64,000 bases of DNA, taken from NCBI RefSeq assembly GCF_026913205.2, contig NZ_CP168151.1, positions 496,001 to 560,000 of the forward strand. The letters are read 5' to 3'. The position numbers and the translations under genes are program-made. This document shows, piece after piece, positions 1 through 7,603 of the stretch (its first letter is position 1; the number at the start of each line of letters is the position of its first letter). This DNA is from Lentilactobacillus sp. SPB1-3. GTDB taxonomy: Bacteria > Bacillota > Bacilli > Lactobacillales > Lactobacillaceae. A model generated the notes under the pieces. The model worked only from the letters and a program-made list of their open reading frames with translations. It did not search any database and was not told the origin of the DNA.

Positions 1-68
1 GCAGACTAGCAAGATATATTAATAATGAGGAGTATTTTAATGAAAGATTAGCGATGAAATTGGCCTAA
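1..68 (+). CDS. 3' end of an unidentified gene (partial)
   Basis: The frame starting at base 3 is open to the window edge and stops with TAA at 66-68, leaving 21 visible residues that end in ERLAMKLA. They look helical and charged, as in an ordinary C-terminus. No family can be assigned from so short a tail. The pepN promoter begins immediately after the stop, so this is likely the previous transcription unit. The other two forward frames are closed in this stretch. Existence of the gene is an inference from the open frame only. Confidence 0.4.
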   Translation, partial: RLARYINNEEYFNERLAMKLA

Positions 69-71
69 AGT

Positions 72-100
72 TTAGCACTGTGATGAAATGTTGGTATAAT
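72..100 (+). promoter_or_regulatory. Promoter of pepN
   Basis: TTAGCA (72-77), a 17-bp spacer and TATAAT (95-100) preceded by TGG, an extended -10. Transcription would begin near 107, giving a leader of about 27 nt that carries the ribosome-binding site AAGGAGA. Confidence 0.6.
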
Positions 101-133
101 GAGGGTAATTCTAATAAAGCTAAGGAGATACTC

Positions 134-2668
134 ATGACTGCAATAACCCATTTTTATGAGACATTCCAACCAGAACATTACGACATTTATTTAGACATTA
201 ACCGGGGACAAAAACAATTTAGTGGTAAAACTACAATTGCCGGGGAAGCTAAATCAGAAAAAATTTCGATTCACCAAAAATTTCTAAACATCGAAGAAGT
301 CCAAGTCGATGGCAAGAGCGTTCAATTCACCAAGGATGATGACAACGATGCATTTTACGTTGAAGCTGGTAAAACCGGTGATATTAAGGTTACAATTTCT
401 TATAGTGCCAAATTGACTGACAGTATGATGGGGATTTATCCTTCATACTATGAAGTTGATGGTCAAAAGAAACAAATTATCGGTACTCAGTTTGAAACTA
501 CATTTGCTCGTCAAGCCTTTCCTTCAGTTGATGAACCAGAAGCCAAGGCCACTTTTGACCTAGCAATTAGGTTTGATGAACAACCTGGGGAAACAATTTT
601 GGCTAATATGCCTGAAGTCAAAGAAGAAAATGGTGTTCATTACTTTGATACCACAGTTAGAATGTCAACTTATCTAATTGCATTTGCTTTTGGTGATTTA
701 CAAAGTAAAACAACGACTACTAAGAGCGGAGTTAAGGTTGGCGTATTTGGTACAAAAGCACATAAAGCAAATGAACTAGACTTTGCCTTAGATATCGCCA
801 AACGGTCAATTGAATTTTATGAAGACTTCTATCAAACACCATATCCACTACCACATTCATGGCAATTAGCATTACCTGACTTCTCAGCTGGCGCCATGGA
901 AAACTGGGGCTTAGTAACTTACCGAGAAGCTTACCTATTACTAGACCCTGACAACACATCTCTAGAGACTAAACAAGTGGTTGCAACTGTGATTGCTCAC
1001 GAACTTGCTCACCAATGGTTCGGTGATTTAGTAACTATGAAGTGGTGGGATGATCTATGGTTGAATGAAAGTTTTGCTAACATGATGGAATATGTTTCAA
1101 TTGATGCAATTGAACCTGATTGGCACATTTGGGAATTATTCCAAACTTCAGATGCCCCAATGGCATTGCAACGTGACGCTACTGATGGTGTTCAACCAGT
1201 TCACGTGGAAGTTAATAATCCAGCAGAAATTGATGCTTTGTTTGATTCAGCAATTGTTTATGCTAAGGGTGCCAGAATGTTGGTTATGGTCCGCGCATTA
1301 TTAGGCGATGATAACCTAAGAAAAGGTTTGAAGAACTACTTTGCTGCTCATAAATTCGATAACGCTAAGGGGGCTGATCTATGGTCAGCACTTGGGGATG
1401 CTTCTGGATTAGACGTTGGTAGTATTATGAACTCATGGCTTGAACAACCTGGATACCCAGTTGTTGAAGCAAAAGTCGAAAACGGCGATTTAATTATTTC
1501 TCAACAACAATTCTTTATTGGTGAAGGTAAAGAAGCAGACCGACAATGGCAAATTCCACTTAATAGTAATTACGAAGTTGCTCCTGAAATTTTTGCCGAT
1601 AAGACAATTAATCTTGGCAATTATGAAGAACTTCGTCAACAAAATGGTAAACCATTCAGAGTTAACGTTGGCAACAATTCTCACTTTATCGTGAAGTACG
1701 ATGAAACATTGTTAAATGATATTTTGGCTAGTGTTACCGAGTTGGCCCCAATTGACCAACTCCAAGTATTACAAGACTTACGTTTATTAGCTGAAGGTCG
1801 CCAAATTTCATATGCAAGCATCGTGCCATTGCTAGGTAATTTTGCTGATAGCAAGTCTAATATCGTTAATGCAATCTTGTACTCAATTGCCGGCGATTTA
1901 CGTAAGTTCGTGACTCCGGGTTCTGCCGAAGAGGATACTTTGCGTAAGTTATACGATAAATTAAGCAACAAGCAAGTTGCTCGCCTAGGTTGGCAATTAA
2001 AAGCTGGGGAGTCTAATGATGATCAATTGACTCGACCATATGTTTTGAGTGCGTCATTGTACGCTAAGAATGCCGATTCAATTGAAACTGCGCACAAGCT
2101 GTTTGCAGATAATCGTAGTCAGTTAGATACTTTGCCAGCTGATGTTCGGGCCTTTGTATTGAGAAATGAAGTTAAAAACTATGGCAGTGAATCATTATTT
2201 GATGAGTTACTAAACACATATGTGCAAACTTCAGATGCAAGCTACAAGGCAGATATCAGAGCTGCATTGACTAGTACTTCAGATCAAAAGTTAATTGCTA
2301 AGTTAATTAGTAAGTTTGAAGACGCAGAAACTATTAAGCCTCAAGATCTTCGTGGTTGGTATGCTGGCGTCTTATCAAACGATGACGGCCAACAAGCCGC
2401 TTGGGATTGGATCAGAAGCGACTGGCAGTGGTTGGAAGATACTGTTGGTGGTGACATGGAATTTGCCACTTACATTACAGTAACTTCACGGGTGTTCAGA
2501 ACTCCTGAAAGACTTGCCGAATTTAAAGAATTTTTTGAACCAAAATTAAATACTCCAGGTTTAACTCGTGAAATCGAAATGGATATCCGTATCATTGAGA
2601 CCAGAGTCAACTTAGTGGAAGCTGAAAAATCAGCCGTTAATACAGCAGTTACCAATTCAGTTAAGTAA
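134..2668 (+). CDS. pepN: Aminopeptidase N (lysyl aminopeptidase)
   Basis: Cytoplasmic M1-family zinc metallopeptidase that removes N-terminal residues (preferably Lys/Arg/Leu) from peptides, a main step in casein-peptide use by lactic acid bacteria. The exopeptidase motif GAMEN is at residues 253-257, the zinc site HELAH at 289-293, and the third zinc ligand Glu at 312 in NESFA, with the spacing expected of the family. The ATG at 134 follows AAGGAGA by 5 nt and gives 844 residues, the usual PepN length. An in-frame ATG at 80 would overlap the promoter and is rejected. There is no signal peptide. It stands alone, with its own promoter and a strong terminator. Confidence 0.97.
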   Translation: MTAITHFYETFQPEHYDIYLDINRGQKQFSGKTTIAGEAKSEKISIHQKFLNIEEVQVDGKSVQFTKDDDNDAFYVEAGKTGDIKVTISYSAKLTDSMMGIYPSYYEVDGQKKQIIGTQFETTFARQAFPSVDEPEAKATFDLAIRFDEQPGETILANMPEVKEENGVHYFDTTVRMSTYLIAFAFGDLQSKTTTTKSGVKVGVFGTKAHKANELDFALDIAKRSIEFYEDFYQTPYPLPHSWQLALPDFSAGAMENWGLVTYREAYLLLDPDNTSLETKQVVATVIAHELAHQWFGDLVTMKWWDDLWLNESFANMMEYVSIDAIEPDWHIWELFQTSDAPMALQRDATDGVQPVHVEVNNPAEIDALFDSAIVYAKGARMLVMVRALLGDDNLRKGLKNYFAAHKFDNAKGADLWSALGDASGLDVGSIMNSWLEQPGYPVVEAKVENGDLIISQQQFFIGEGKEADRQWQIPLNSNYEVAPEIFADKTINLGNYEELRQQNGKPFRVNVGNNSHFIVKYDETLLNDILASVTELAPIDQLQVLQDLRLLAEGRQISYASIVPLLGNFADSKSNIVNAILYSIAGDLRKFVTPGSAEEDTLRKLYDKLSNKQVARLGWQLKAGESNDDQLTRPYVLSASLYAKNADSIETAHKLFADNRSQLDTLPADVRAFVLRNEVKNYGSESLFDELLNTYVQTSDASYKADIRAALTSTSDQKLIAKLISKFEDAETIKPQDLRGWYAGVLSNDDGQQAAWDWIRSDWQWLEDTVGGDMEFATYITVTSRVFRTPERLAEFKEFFEPKLNTPGLTREIEMDIRIIETRVNLVEAEKSAVNTAVTNSVK

Positions 2669-2681
2669 AATTATGCAATAC

Positions 2682-2716
2682 AAAAACTCCAAGTAGATTG
2701 TCTACTTGGAGTTTTT
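2682..2716. terminator. Bidirectional terminator between pepN and the SDR gene
   Basis: Stem ACTCCAAGTAGA / TCTACTTGGAGT with loop TTG, with an A-run before and a T-run after, so it can serve pepN on the plus strand and the convergent SDR gene on the minus strand. Confidence 0.9.
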
Positions 2717-2729
2717 ATTTACCTATGAA

Positions 2730-3461
2730 TTATGAATCTTGACGAGTAGCGGCGATATCTACTTCACGAATGTTAACTTCTTGAGGCATATCGTAAATGA
2801 ATTTAACTGATTCTGCAACGTGAACAGGATCAAGGGTAATTCCACCCATAGTGTCCTTCCAAGCCTCATAATCAGTCAAGGCTTTGTCATCAGTCACATG
2901 AGTTAATAATTCAGTTTCTGCAGCACCAGGAGCTACTAAAGAAATTCGGACATTGTTACCAGAGACTTCTTCTCGAATAGTTTCACTCAAACCATGCACG
3001 CCAAACTTAGAAGCAACGTAAGCAGCGTGGTTAACAAAGGTTTTCTTACCTGCCAATGATGACATGTTGATGATAGTTCCGTGTTCACGTGCTACCATGC
3101 CAGGAAGAACGATCTGGGTACCATTTAAAACACCCATTACATTAGTATCAAGCATTTGTTGCCATTCCTTAGGTGATTGCTTTTGAACGTTGCCTAACAA
3201 CATTACGCCGGCATTGTTAACTAGTAGATCAACTGGTCCAAATTTTTCTTCTGCCTTAGCAATGGCATCTTTAAACTGATCTTGTTCGGTAACGTCGACT
3301 GATGCGACCATTACTTGATCAAAATTTAATGGTAGAGCAGAAATTTTTTCTGTTCGGCGGCCTAATAATAATTCAGGATAACCAGCAGCGTTGAAAATTT
3401 TAGCGATTTCGGCGCCAAATCCTGAGCTGGCACCGGTAATTACGATTAATGGTTTTGTCAT
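2730..3461 (-). CDS. Short-chain dehydrogenase/reductase (SDR family)
   Basis: A 243-residue classical SDR, a soluble NAD(P)-dependent oxidoreductase of unknown substrate. It shows the Rossmann motif TGASSGFG (9-16), NNAG (82-85), the catalytic Ser near 134-135, and Tyr148-x3-Lys152 (YVASK). LGRR at 33-36 ends the second beta strand; a basic residue there usually favours NADP(H). It is transcribed divergently from a MerR regulator, and its promoter has the overlong spacer typical of MerR activation. This suggests a role in reducing reactive aldehydes or ketones when the regulator is triggered. The start follows AAAGGAG. The substrate is inference only. Confidence 0.9.
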   Translation of the reverse strand: MTKPLIVITGASSGFGAEIAKIFNAAGYPELLLGRRTEKISALPLNFDQVMVASVDVTEQDQFKDAIAKAEEKFGPVDLLVNNAGVMLLGNVQKQSPKEWQQMLDTNVMGVLNGTQIVLPGMVAREHGTIINMSSLAGKKTFVNHAAYVASKFGVHGLSETIREEVSGNNVRISLVAPGAAETELLTHVTDDKALTDYEAWKDTMGGITLDPVHVAESVKFIYDMPQEVNIREVDIAATRQDS

Positions 3462-3480
3462 AATAATTTCTCCTTTGATA

Positions 3481-3489
3481 TGATATAAT
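3481..3489 (+). promoter_or_regulatory. Extended -10 promoter of the merR-family gene
   Basis: TGATATAAT with no convincing -35. The start point would be near 3496, so the palindrome at 3502-3517 lies just downstream of it. That is a position where the bound regulator could block its own transcription. Confidence 0.5.
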
Positions 3490-3491
3490 GC

Positions 3492-3522
3492 ATTCTATCA
3501 GTTGGAGTTAACTCCAAGTCAA
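3492..3522 (-). promoter_or_regulatory. MerR-type promoter and operator for the SDR gene
   Basis: On the minus strand, TTGACT (3522-3517) and TAGAAT (3497-3492) are separated by 19 bp instead of 17. The 16-bp perfect palindrome TTGGAGTTAACTCCAA (3502-3517) fills the spacer. Overlong spacers of 19-20 bp with a centred palindrome are the hallmark of promoters that MerR-family activators untwist. Confidence 0.8.
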
Positions 3523-3531
3523 GGAGCAATC

Positions 3532-4002
3532 ATGAAAAAATATTCAGTAGGCGATATTGCTAAGCAAATGAATGTATCTGCTGATGCAATTCGTTATTAT
3601 GATAAAGAAGGATTATTACCGTTTGCCAAGCGTGATGACGCTGGTAGACGGCAGTTTACCGATGATGATTTAGGCTACATTGAAGTCATTAATTGTTTAA
3701 AGATGTCGGGAATTAAGATTAAAGAGATTGGCAAATTTATTGACTGGTGCATGGAAGGCGATTCAACACTTGATAAACGGTTGGCTTTTATGGAAGATCA
3801 AGAGTCCCAACTTGAACAACAAATCAAGGTTCTGGAAACTAACTTGGCTTTCTTGCGATGGAAGAAGTGGTACTACCAATCAGCTGCTGAAGCTGGAACT
3901 GAATCTATTCACTTTATGCCAGGAACAACCCAAGTGGATGCCAAAGTTCATGAGCGTTACCAAGAAGAGTTGGCCAAACAAACCTCAAATATTGATCAAT
4001 AA
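3532..4002 (+). CDS. MerR-family transcriptional regulator (AdhR/NmlR-like)
   Basis: A 156-residue regulator: winged helix-turn-helix at about residues 3-70 (SVGDIAKQMNVSADAIRYYD), then a dimerisation coiled coil at about 80-108. Cys55 in INCLKMSG sits where the AdhR/NmlR branch keeps its electrophile-sensing cysteine; a second cysteine is at 73. No metal-binding cysteine cluster is present at the C-terminus. The ATG at 3532 follows AAGGAG by 5 nt; an upstream in-frame start at 3502 would lie inside the operator and is rejected. It probably activates the divergent SDR gene and represses itself. The inducer is not shown by the sequence. Confidence 0.9.
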   Translation: MKKYSVGDIAKQMNVSADAIRYYDKEGLLPFAKRDDAGRRQFTDDDLGYIEVINCLKMSGIKIKEIGKFIDWCMEGDSTLDKRLAFMEDQESQLEQQIKVLETNLAFLRWKKWYYQSAAEAGTESIHFMPGTTQVDAKVHERYQEELAKQTSNIDQ

Positions 4003-4032
4003 AAAAGACCTGCCATTCGGCGGGCCTTTATT
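4001..4032 (+). terminator. Terminator after the merR-family gene
   Basis: CCTGCC / GGCGGG stem with loop ATTC, flanked by A- and T-rich arms with one mismatch, directly at the stop codon. Confidence 0.6.
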
Positions 4033-4156
4033 TATTTCTTCTAGATTGGATGGCTTCAACGACTCCAGATGCGAAGAGTGTTGTACCACCAGTTGCTAGT
4101 AAGACGCCACTGATAATATGTAGAACGGCAGTGGCGGTAGTAAGTTTATTTTTCAT
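4028..4156 (-). CDS. Small membrane protein, 42 residues, unknown function
   Basis: The ORF starts at ATG 4156 behind a near-perfect ribosome-binding site, TAGGAGG, with 7 nt spacing. It encodes 42 residues: a basic start (MKNKL), one hydrophobic segment at about 9-36 rich in Gly/Ala/Thr, and a basic tail ending SRRNK. This is the layout of a single-span membrane microprotein. An extended -10 (TGGTAAAAT) lies upstream on the minus strand at about 4185-4193. Its 3' end meets the terminator of the convergent merR gene. I do not recognise the family. Codon use and the start signal make it a probable real gene. Confidence 0.65.
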   Translation of the reverse strand: MKNKLTTATAVLHIISGVLLATGGTTLFASGVVEAIQSRRNK

Positions 4157-4197
4157 AATTTACCTCCTAATTTATTGATTGCCTAAATTTTACCACA

Positions 4198-4236
4198 CAA
4201 AAAAACGTCGATTGTTATGATTAACAATCGACGTTT
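4198..4236 (-). terminator. Terminator of the asnA-asnS operon
   Basis: A perfect 15-bp stem (4203-4217 with 4222-4236) and loop TGAT. On the minus strand a run of seven T follows, three bases beyond the asnS stop codon. Confidence 0.9.
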
Positions 4237-4238
4237 GA

Positions 4239-5534
4239 TTATGGATTTAAACGGTTCAACATTCTTGGGAATGGGATGACTTCTCGCAAATGATCTTGGA
4301 GGGTAATCCATGTTAGGAATCTCTCAAGTCCCATACCAAATCCAGAATGAGGAACTGCGCCATACCTGAGTAAATCAAGGTACCATTCATAGTTACTGAG
4401 GTCTTGGCCAGTTTCTTTTAACCGACCAAGGATGTAATCATAGTCGGCGGAACGTTCAGAACCACCAATGATTTCACCGTATCCTTCGGGTGCTAGTAGG
4501 TCTGCACAAACTACTAAATCGTCTCTAGTAGGGTGTGGTTGCATATAAAATGCCTTGATAGCTTTTGGATAATTCATTACGAATACTGGTTTGTCGAAAT
4601 GGTTGGCCAAGAAAGTTTCTTCGGGTGAACCAAAATCAATACCCCATTTGACATCAAAGCCGTTAGTTTGTAGTAGTTCGATCGCATCGTCATAAGAAAT
4701 ACGTGGGTATGGTAGTTGAGTGTATTTCTTGAGGACTTCAACGTCTCGATCCAAAATTTTTAATTCAGACTGACAATTATCAATTACGGCCTGAACCAGA
4801 TAAGCAATCATTTGTTCTTGCAGTTCCAAACTTTGGTCTTGATGCCACCAAGCCATTTCCGGTTCCAACTGCCAAAACTCAGTTAAATGACGACGAGTTT
4901 TTGATTTTTCGGCTCTAAAAGTTGGTCCGAGTGTATAAATCTTACCAAGTGCCATGGCACCAGCCTCACCATAAAGCTGACCGGTTTGAGAAAGATAGGC
5001 ATTTTTACCGAAATAATCTGTTTCGAATAATTCGGTGGTTCCTTCAGGAGCAGAACCAGTTAGAATAGGGGCATCAAACTTGGTGAATCCTTGTTGGTAA
5101 AAGAATTCGTTTGCTGCATGCAAAACTTCATTTCTAATCTTCATAATGGCGTTCGGCTTACTTGATCTTAACCATAGGTGGCGATGATCTAGTAGAAAGT
5201 CGATTCCATGTTCTTTTGGAGTGATGGGATAGTCTTCACTTTCACCAACGACTTCAAAATCAGTGATTTTAATTTCATATCCGAAGTGTGAACGACTATC
5301 TTCATGAATTTCACCAGTTACATATAGACTGGTTTCTTGGCGAAGTTCTTTTGCTTCAGTGAACTTTTCTTCGTCGATGCTGTTTTTTAAAACAACTCCT
5401 TGGAAAAATCCGCTTCCGTCACGGAGCTGAAGGAAGGCAATCTTTCCGCTACTGCGCTTGTTAGTTACCCAAACACCGATTCTAACGGTTTCGTTAACGT
5501 GTTTGGGTGAATCGATGATTCTGATGGTTTCCAA
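4239..5534 (-). CDS. asnS: Asparaginyl-tRNA synthetase
   Basis: Class IIb synthetase that charges tRNA-Asn with asparagine in the cytoplasm. The N-terminal OB-fold anticodon-binding domain is at about residues 15-100 ([20 protein letters not shown]). The flexible loop [16 protein letters not shown] (155-170) follows, then motif 2 starting FRAEKS (206) and motif 3 GFGMGLERF (398-406). The 431-residue length is normal for bacterial AsnRS. AsnRS is told from AspRS by the short length and absence of the bacterial GAD insertion. It starts 11 nt after asnA, so the two form one operon under an Asn-type T-box: one gene makes asparagine and the next uses it. Confidence 0.96.
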   Translation of the reverse strand: METIRIIDSPKHVNETVRIGVWVTNKRSSGKIAFLQLRDGSGFFQGVVLKNSIDEEKFTEAKELRQETSLYVTGEIHEDSRSHFGYEIKITDFEVVGESEDYPITPKEHGIDFLLDHRHLWLRSSKPNAIMKIRNEVLHAANEFFYQQGFTKFDAPILTGSAPEGTTELFETDYFGKNAYLSQTGQLYGEAGAMALGKIYTLGPTFRAEKSKTRRHLTEFWQLEPEMAWWHQDQSLELQEQMIAYLVQAVIDNCQSELKILDRDVEVLKKYTQLPYPRISYDDAIELLQTNGFDVKWGIDFGSPEETFLANHFDKPVFVMNYPKAIKAFYMQPHPTRDDLVVCADLLAPEGYGEIIGGSERSADYDYILGRLKETGQDLSNYEWYLDLLRYGAVPHSGFGMGLERFLTWITLQDHLREVIPFPRMLNRLNP

Positions 5535-5545
5535 AAAAATTCCTC

Positions 5546-6553
5546 CTATAGAATATGAATTCCGGCAGCTTCACATTTTTCGATCATTTCATCGGGCCAA
5601 ACACTAGCTTGAACTTCACCGACGTGAGCCTTACCAAGTAGTAACATACATAAACGAGATTGGCCGATACCACCACCGATGGTGTAAGGGAGTTCTTTGT
5701 TCATCAATGCTTTGTGATATGGAAATTCTAAGCGATCTTCAGCGCCGGCCATTTTAAGCTGTTTAGCCATTGATTCTGGACTGACACGAATTCCCATACT
5801 TGAAACTTCAAGTGAACGTTGTAATGGTTCGTACCAGAACAAGATGTCACCGTTTAATTCCCAGTCATCATAGTCAGGTGCGCGACCATCATGCTTCTTA
5901 CCACTCTTCATAGGTCCACCAATCTTCATTAAGAAGACACAGCCAAGTTCTTTACAGATAGCATCTTCTCGTGATTGACGATCTAAATCAGGATAGCGAT
6001 CTTCTAGTTCTTGAGTTGTTACGAAGTGAATTTCATCTGGTAAGTGATGAACTGCTTCGGGGTATTTATACCAAACTTCGTGTTCCATATGTTTGATGAC
6101 TTTGAAGATTTGTCGAACAGTACTCTTTAAAGTTTCTTCGTTACGTTCTTCTTTTTTAATGATTTTTTCCCAATCCCATTGATCAACGTAGATTGAGTGG
6201 ACGTTATCTAAATCCTCATCCTTACGAATGGCGTTCATGTTAGTGTAAAGTCCAGTATGCATATCAAAGTTGAAACGTTTCAAAGCCCAGCGTTTCCACT
6301 TAGCAAGTGAGTGGACGATTTCAATAGTTTCGCCAGGAATTTCTTTCATGGTGAATGAAACAGGAGTTTCAACACCGTTTAAGTTGTCGTTCAATCCTGA
6401 TGATTTTTTGACCATCATTGGGGCAGATACTCTAGAAAGGTTCATTTGTTTTCCAAATTCATCTTGGAAAGTTTCTCGAATGTAGCGGATAGCTTCTTGA
6501 GTAGTCTTAACTGATAATTTAGGATCGTAATCTGTAGGAATAATTAATTGCAT
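5546..6553 (-). CDS. asnA: Aspartate-ammonia ligase (asparagine synthetase A)
   Basis: Makes asparagine from aspartate and ammonia with ATP cleavage to AMP. The protein is 335 residues and shares the class II synthetase fold. The core [14 protein letters not shown] (101-114) followed by [15 protein letters not shown] and the C-terminal [14 protein letters not shown] are characteristic of AsnA. Unlike AsnB it has no glutaminase domain, so free ammonia is the donor. It is the first gene of an operon with asnS, and the leader carries a T-box. Expression should therefore rise when uncharged tRNA-Asn accumulates. Confidence 0.97.
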   Translation of the reverse strand: MQLIIPTDYDPKLSVKTTQEAIRYIRETFQDEFGKQMNLSRVSAPMMVKKSSGLNDNLNGVETPVSFTMKEIPGETIEIVHSLAKWKRWALKRFNFDMHTGLYTNMNAIRKDEDLDNVHSIYVDQWDWEKIIKKEERNEETLKSTVRQIFKVIKHMEHEVWYKYPEAVHHLPDEIHFVTTQELEDRYPDLDRQSREDAICKELGCVFLMKIGGPMKSGKKHDGRAPDYDDWELNGDILFWYEPLQRSLEVSSMGIRVSPESMAKQLKMAGAEDRLEFPYHKALMNKELPYTIGGGIGQSRLCMLLLGKAHVGEVQASVWPDEMIEKCEAAGIHIL

Positions 6554-6591
6554 AACGTGGTGCTCCTTTATTTTTTATTTTTTGGGAACAA

Positions 6592-6883
6592 AAAAAGCCT
6601 TTCATCCCCAGCCAAGGGACGAAAGACTTTTCGCGGTACCACCCAAGTTGCTTATCTAAAATAAGCCACCTCAATAAGAGTACTAACATACTCCACCGAG
6701 GGTAACGTTCCGGTTTTACGTCTGCTCCTACTTGAAGCCATTCCTGACTGGTTCAGAGAGAAACTAGAAAGTGTTTTTCAGATATTTCAAGAACTTATCA
6801 GGTTTCCACTAATCCCGACTCACTGGAAGGTTGAAATAACTTACTCGTCTTTCTTTGCGTTTTTTAATGTTTTCAAATTTACA
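6592..6883 (-). promoter_or_regulatory. T-box riboswitch (Asn) upstream of asnA-asnS
   Basis: On the minus strand the leader shows the T-box GGGTGGTACCGCG (6644-6632). It is followed by a strong terminator (arms about 6632-6617 and 6611-6596) with a T-run. In stem I the sequence TGAAAAACAC (6780-6771) places an AAC triplet at 6775-6773 where the specifier codon should be; AAC is an Asn codon, in agreement with the genes controlled. Binding of uncharged tRNA-Asn would stabilise the antiterminator. The family is certain from the T-box; the specifier is inferred from position. Confidence 0.92.
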
Positions 6884-6889
6884 AGTTAA

Positions 6890-6918
6890 AATTTAGCATA
6901 GTAATTTTGACTTGTAAA
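6890..6918 (-). promoter_or_regulatory. Promoter of the asnA-asnS T-box transcript
   Basis: TTTACA (6918-6913), a 17-bp spacer and TAAATT (6895-6890) with TGC just upstream of the -10, giving a start near 6883. Confidence 0.7.
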
Positions 6919-7238
6919 GCGAGAAAAATAAAAAAGGTGATTTTTTGAAATGATTTTAATAATAAAACCAGCAGGAAAGCCTTGATTCTAAAGGGAATTA
7001 AGAGTGATAAATAAATTTTTCTTTTTTTATCTAAATTAAGTTGAGTTTCAGAGGTTTATATTAATATTTTTGAACAAATTATCAATTTTTAATCAAATAA
7101 ATGAATACGTGAAGATCATTAAGTCACTAAAAACCAGGCTACTTAGCTTACATATCAGTATCCATTAATTTTTCTGGACCAATATATAGTAGACTTTTTT
7201 ATTAATGATTAGATTCTAAAAGCCTTTTATTAAAAGTA
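6919..7238. other. AT-rich intergenic stretch without a recognisable gene
   Basis: About 320 bases between the asnA leader promoter and the liv promoter. Only ORFs of a few codons without convincing ribosome-binding sites occur on either strand, and no strong hairpin or repeat was seen. It may hold upstream regulatory sites for the liv promoter, but nothing specific can be supported. Confidence 0.5.
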
Positions 7239-7267
7239 TTGACATTTAATTAGAACATCCATATACT
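7239..7267 (+). promoter_or_regulatory. Promoter of the liv operon leader
   Basis: TTGACA (7239-7244), a 17-bp spacer and TATACT (7262-7267): near-consensus, with a start expected near 7274. This leaves a 330-nt leader before livJ. Confidence 0.85.
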
Positions 7268-7307
7268 TGGCCTATCCAATTAAATCTTAGACGAGAAGGT
7301 TACCAAC

Positions 7308-7430
7308 ATGACTATTAATAATCAACGCAATTCATATTCATATAAGTATCAACCTGTGGTAATCTCTGCAGTCCAAGATTTAGCCTTATTATTAAAGATG
7401 AAGGACCCGACTTTGATTAGGGAATTGTAA
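7308..7430 (+). CDS. Candidate leader peptide of the liv operon (40 residues)
   Basis: The ATG at 7308 has GAGAAGG 8 nt upstream and opens a 40-codon ORF that ends at TAA 7428. Twelve residues are Leu, Ile or Val, with the cluster DLALLLK at 24-30 read from TTA codons (7386-7394 is TTA-TTA-TTA). The ORF lies between a strong promoter and a terminator, upstream of a branched-chain amino-acid transporter, as classical attenuation peptides do. The TTA run is the start of a 15-nt segment that can pair with 7469-7483. It has no signal peptide and resembles no protein I know. Function as a sensor of leucine supply is inference. Confidence 0.55.
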   Translation: MTINNQRNSYSYKYQPVVISAVQDLALLLKMKDPTLIREL

Positions 7431-7535
7431 CATTCCTAAATTAATCAAACAGTTGAGCCCTTATTTTGCATCTTTAATGATGAGGGCTCGCTGGAAAATA
7501 TCCAAACCTCATTCGTTAAAGAATGAGGTTTTTTT
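7386..7535 (+). promoter_or_regulatory. Putative attenuator of the liv operon
   Basis: There are four pairing segments. Segment 7386-7400, inside the leader ORF, is complementary to 7469-7483 (13 Watson-Crick and 2 G-U pairs). GAGCCCT (7455-7461) pairs with AGGGCTC (7483-7489). ATGAGG (7480-7485) can also pair with CCTCAT (7507-7512), the 5' arm of the terminator at 7505-7530. Mutually exclusive pairings of this kind are what a ribosome-dependent attenuator needs. No structure was computed; the model rests on visible complementarity. Confidence 0.45.
7505..7535 (+). terminator. Intrinsic terminator ahead of livJ
   Basis: AACCTCATTC / GAATGAGGTT, a perfect 10-bp stem with loop GTTAAA followed by T-rich sequence, between the liv promoter and livJ. 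Confidence 0.88.
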
Positions 7536-7603
7536 CTTGCCCAAAATTCAAAGGAGGGAAGATATTGGGCTTCCAAATTAAAAAATGAAAGTAGGAAGAT
7601 CAC

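Noticed and set aside
3728-4099. A 123-codon plus-strand ORF overlapping the merR-family gene in another frame
   Set aside because: It is a shadow of the MerR coding sequence, has no start signal, and crosses a terminator and the microprotein gene.
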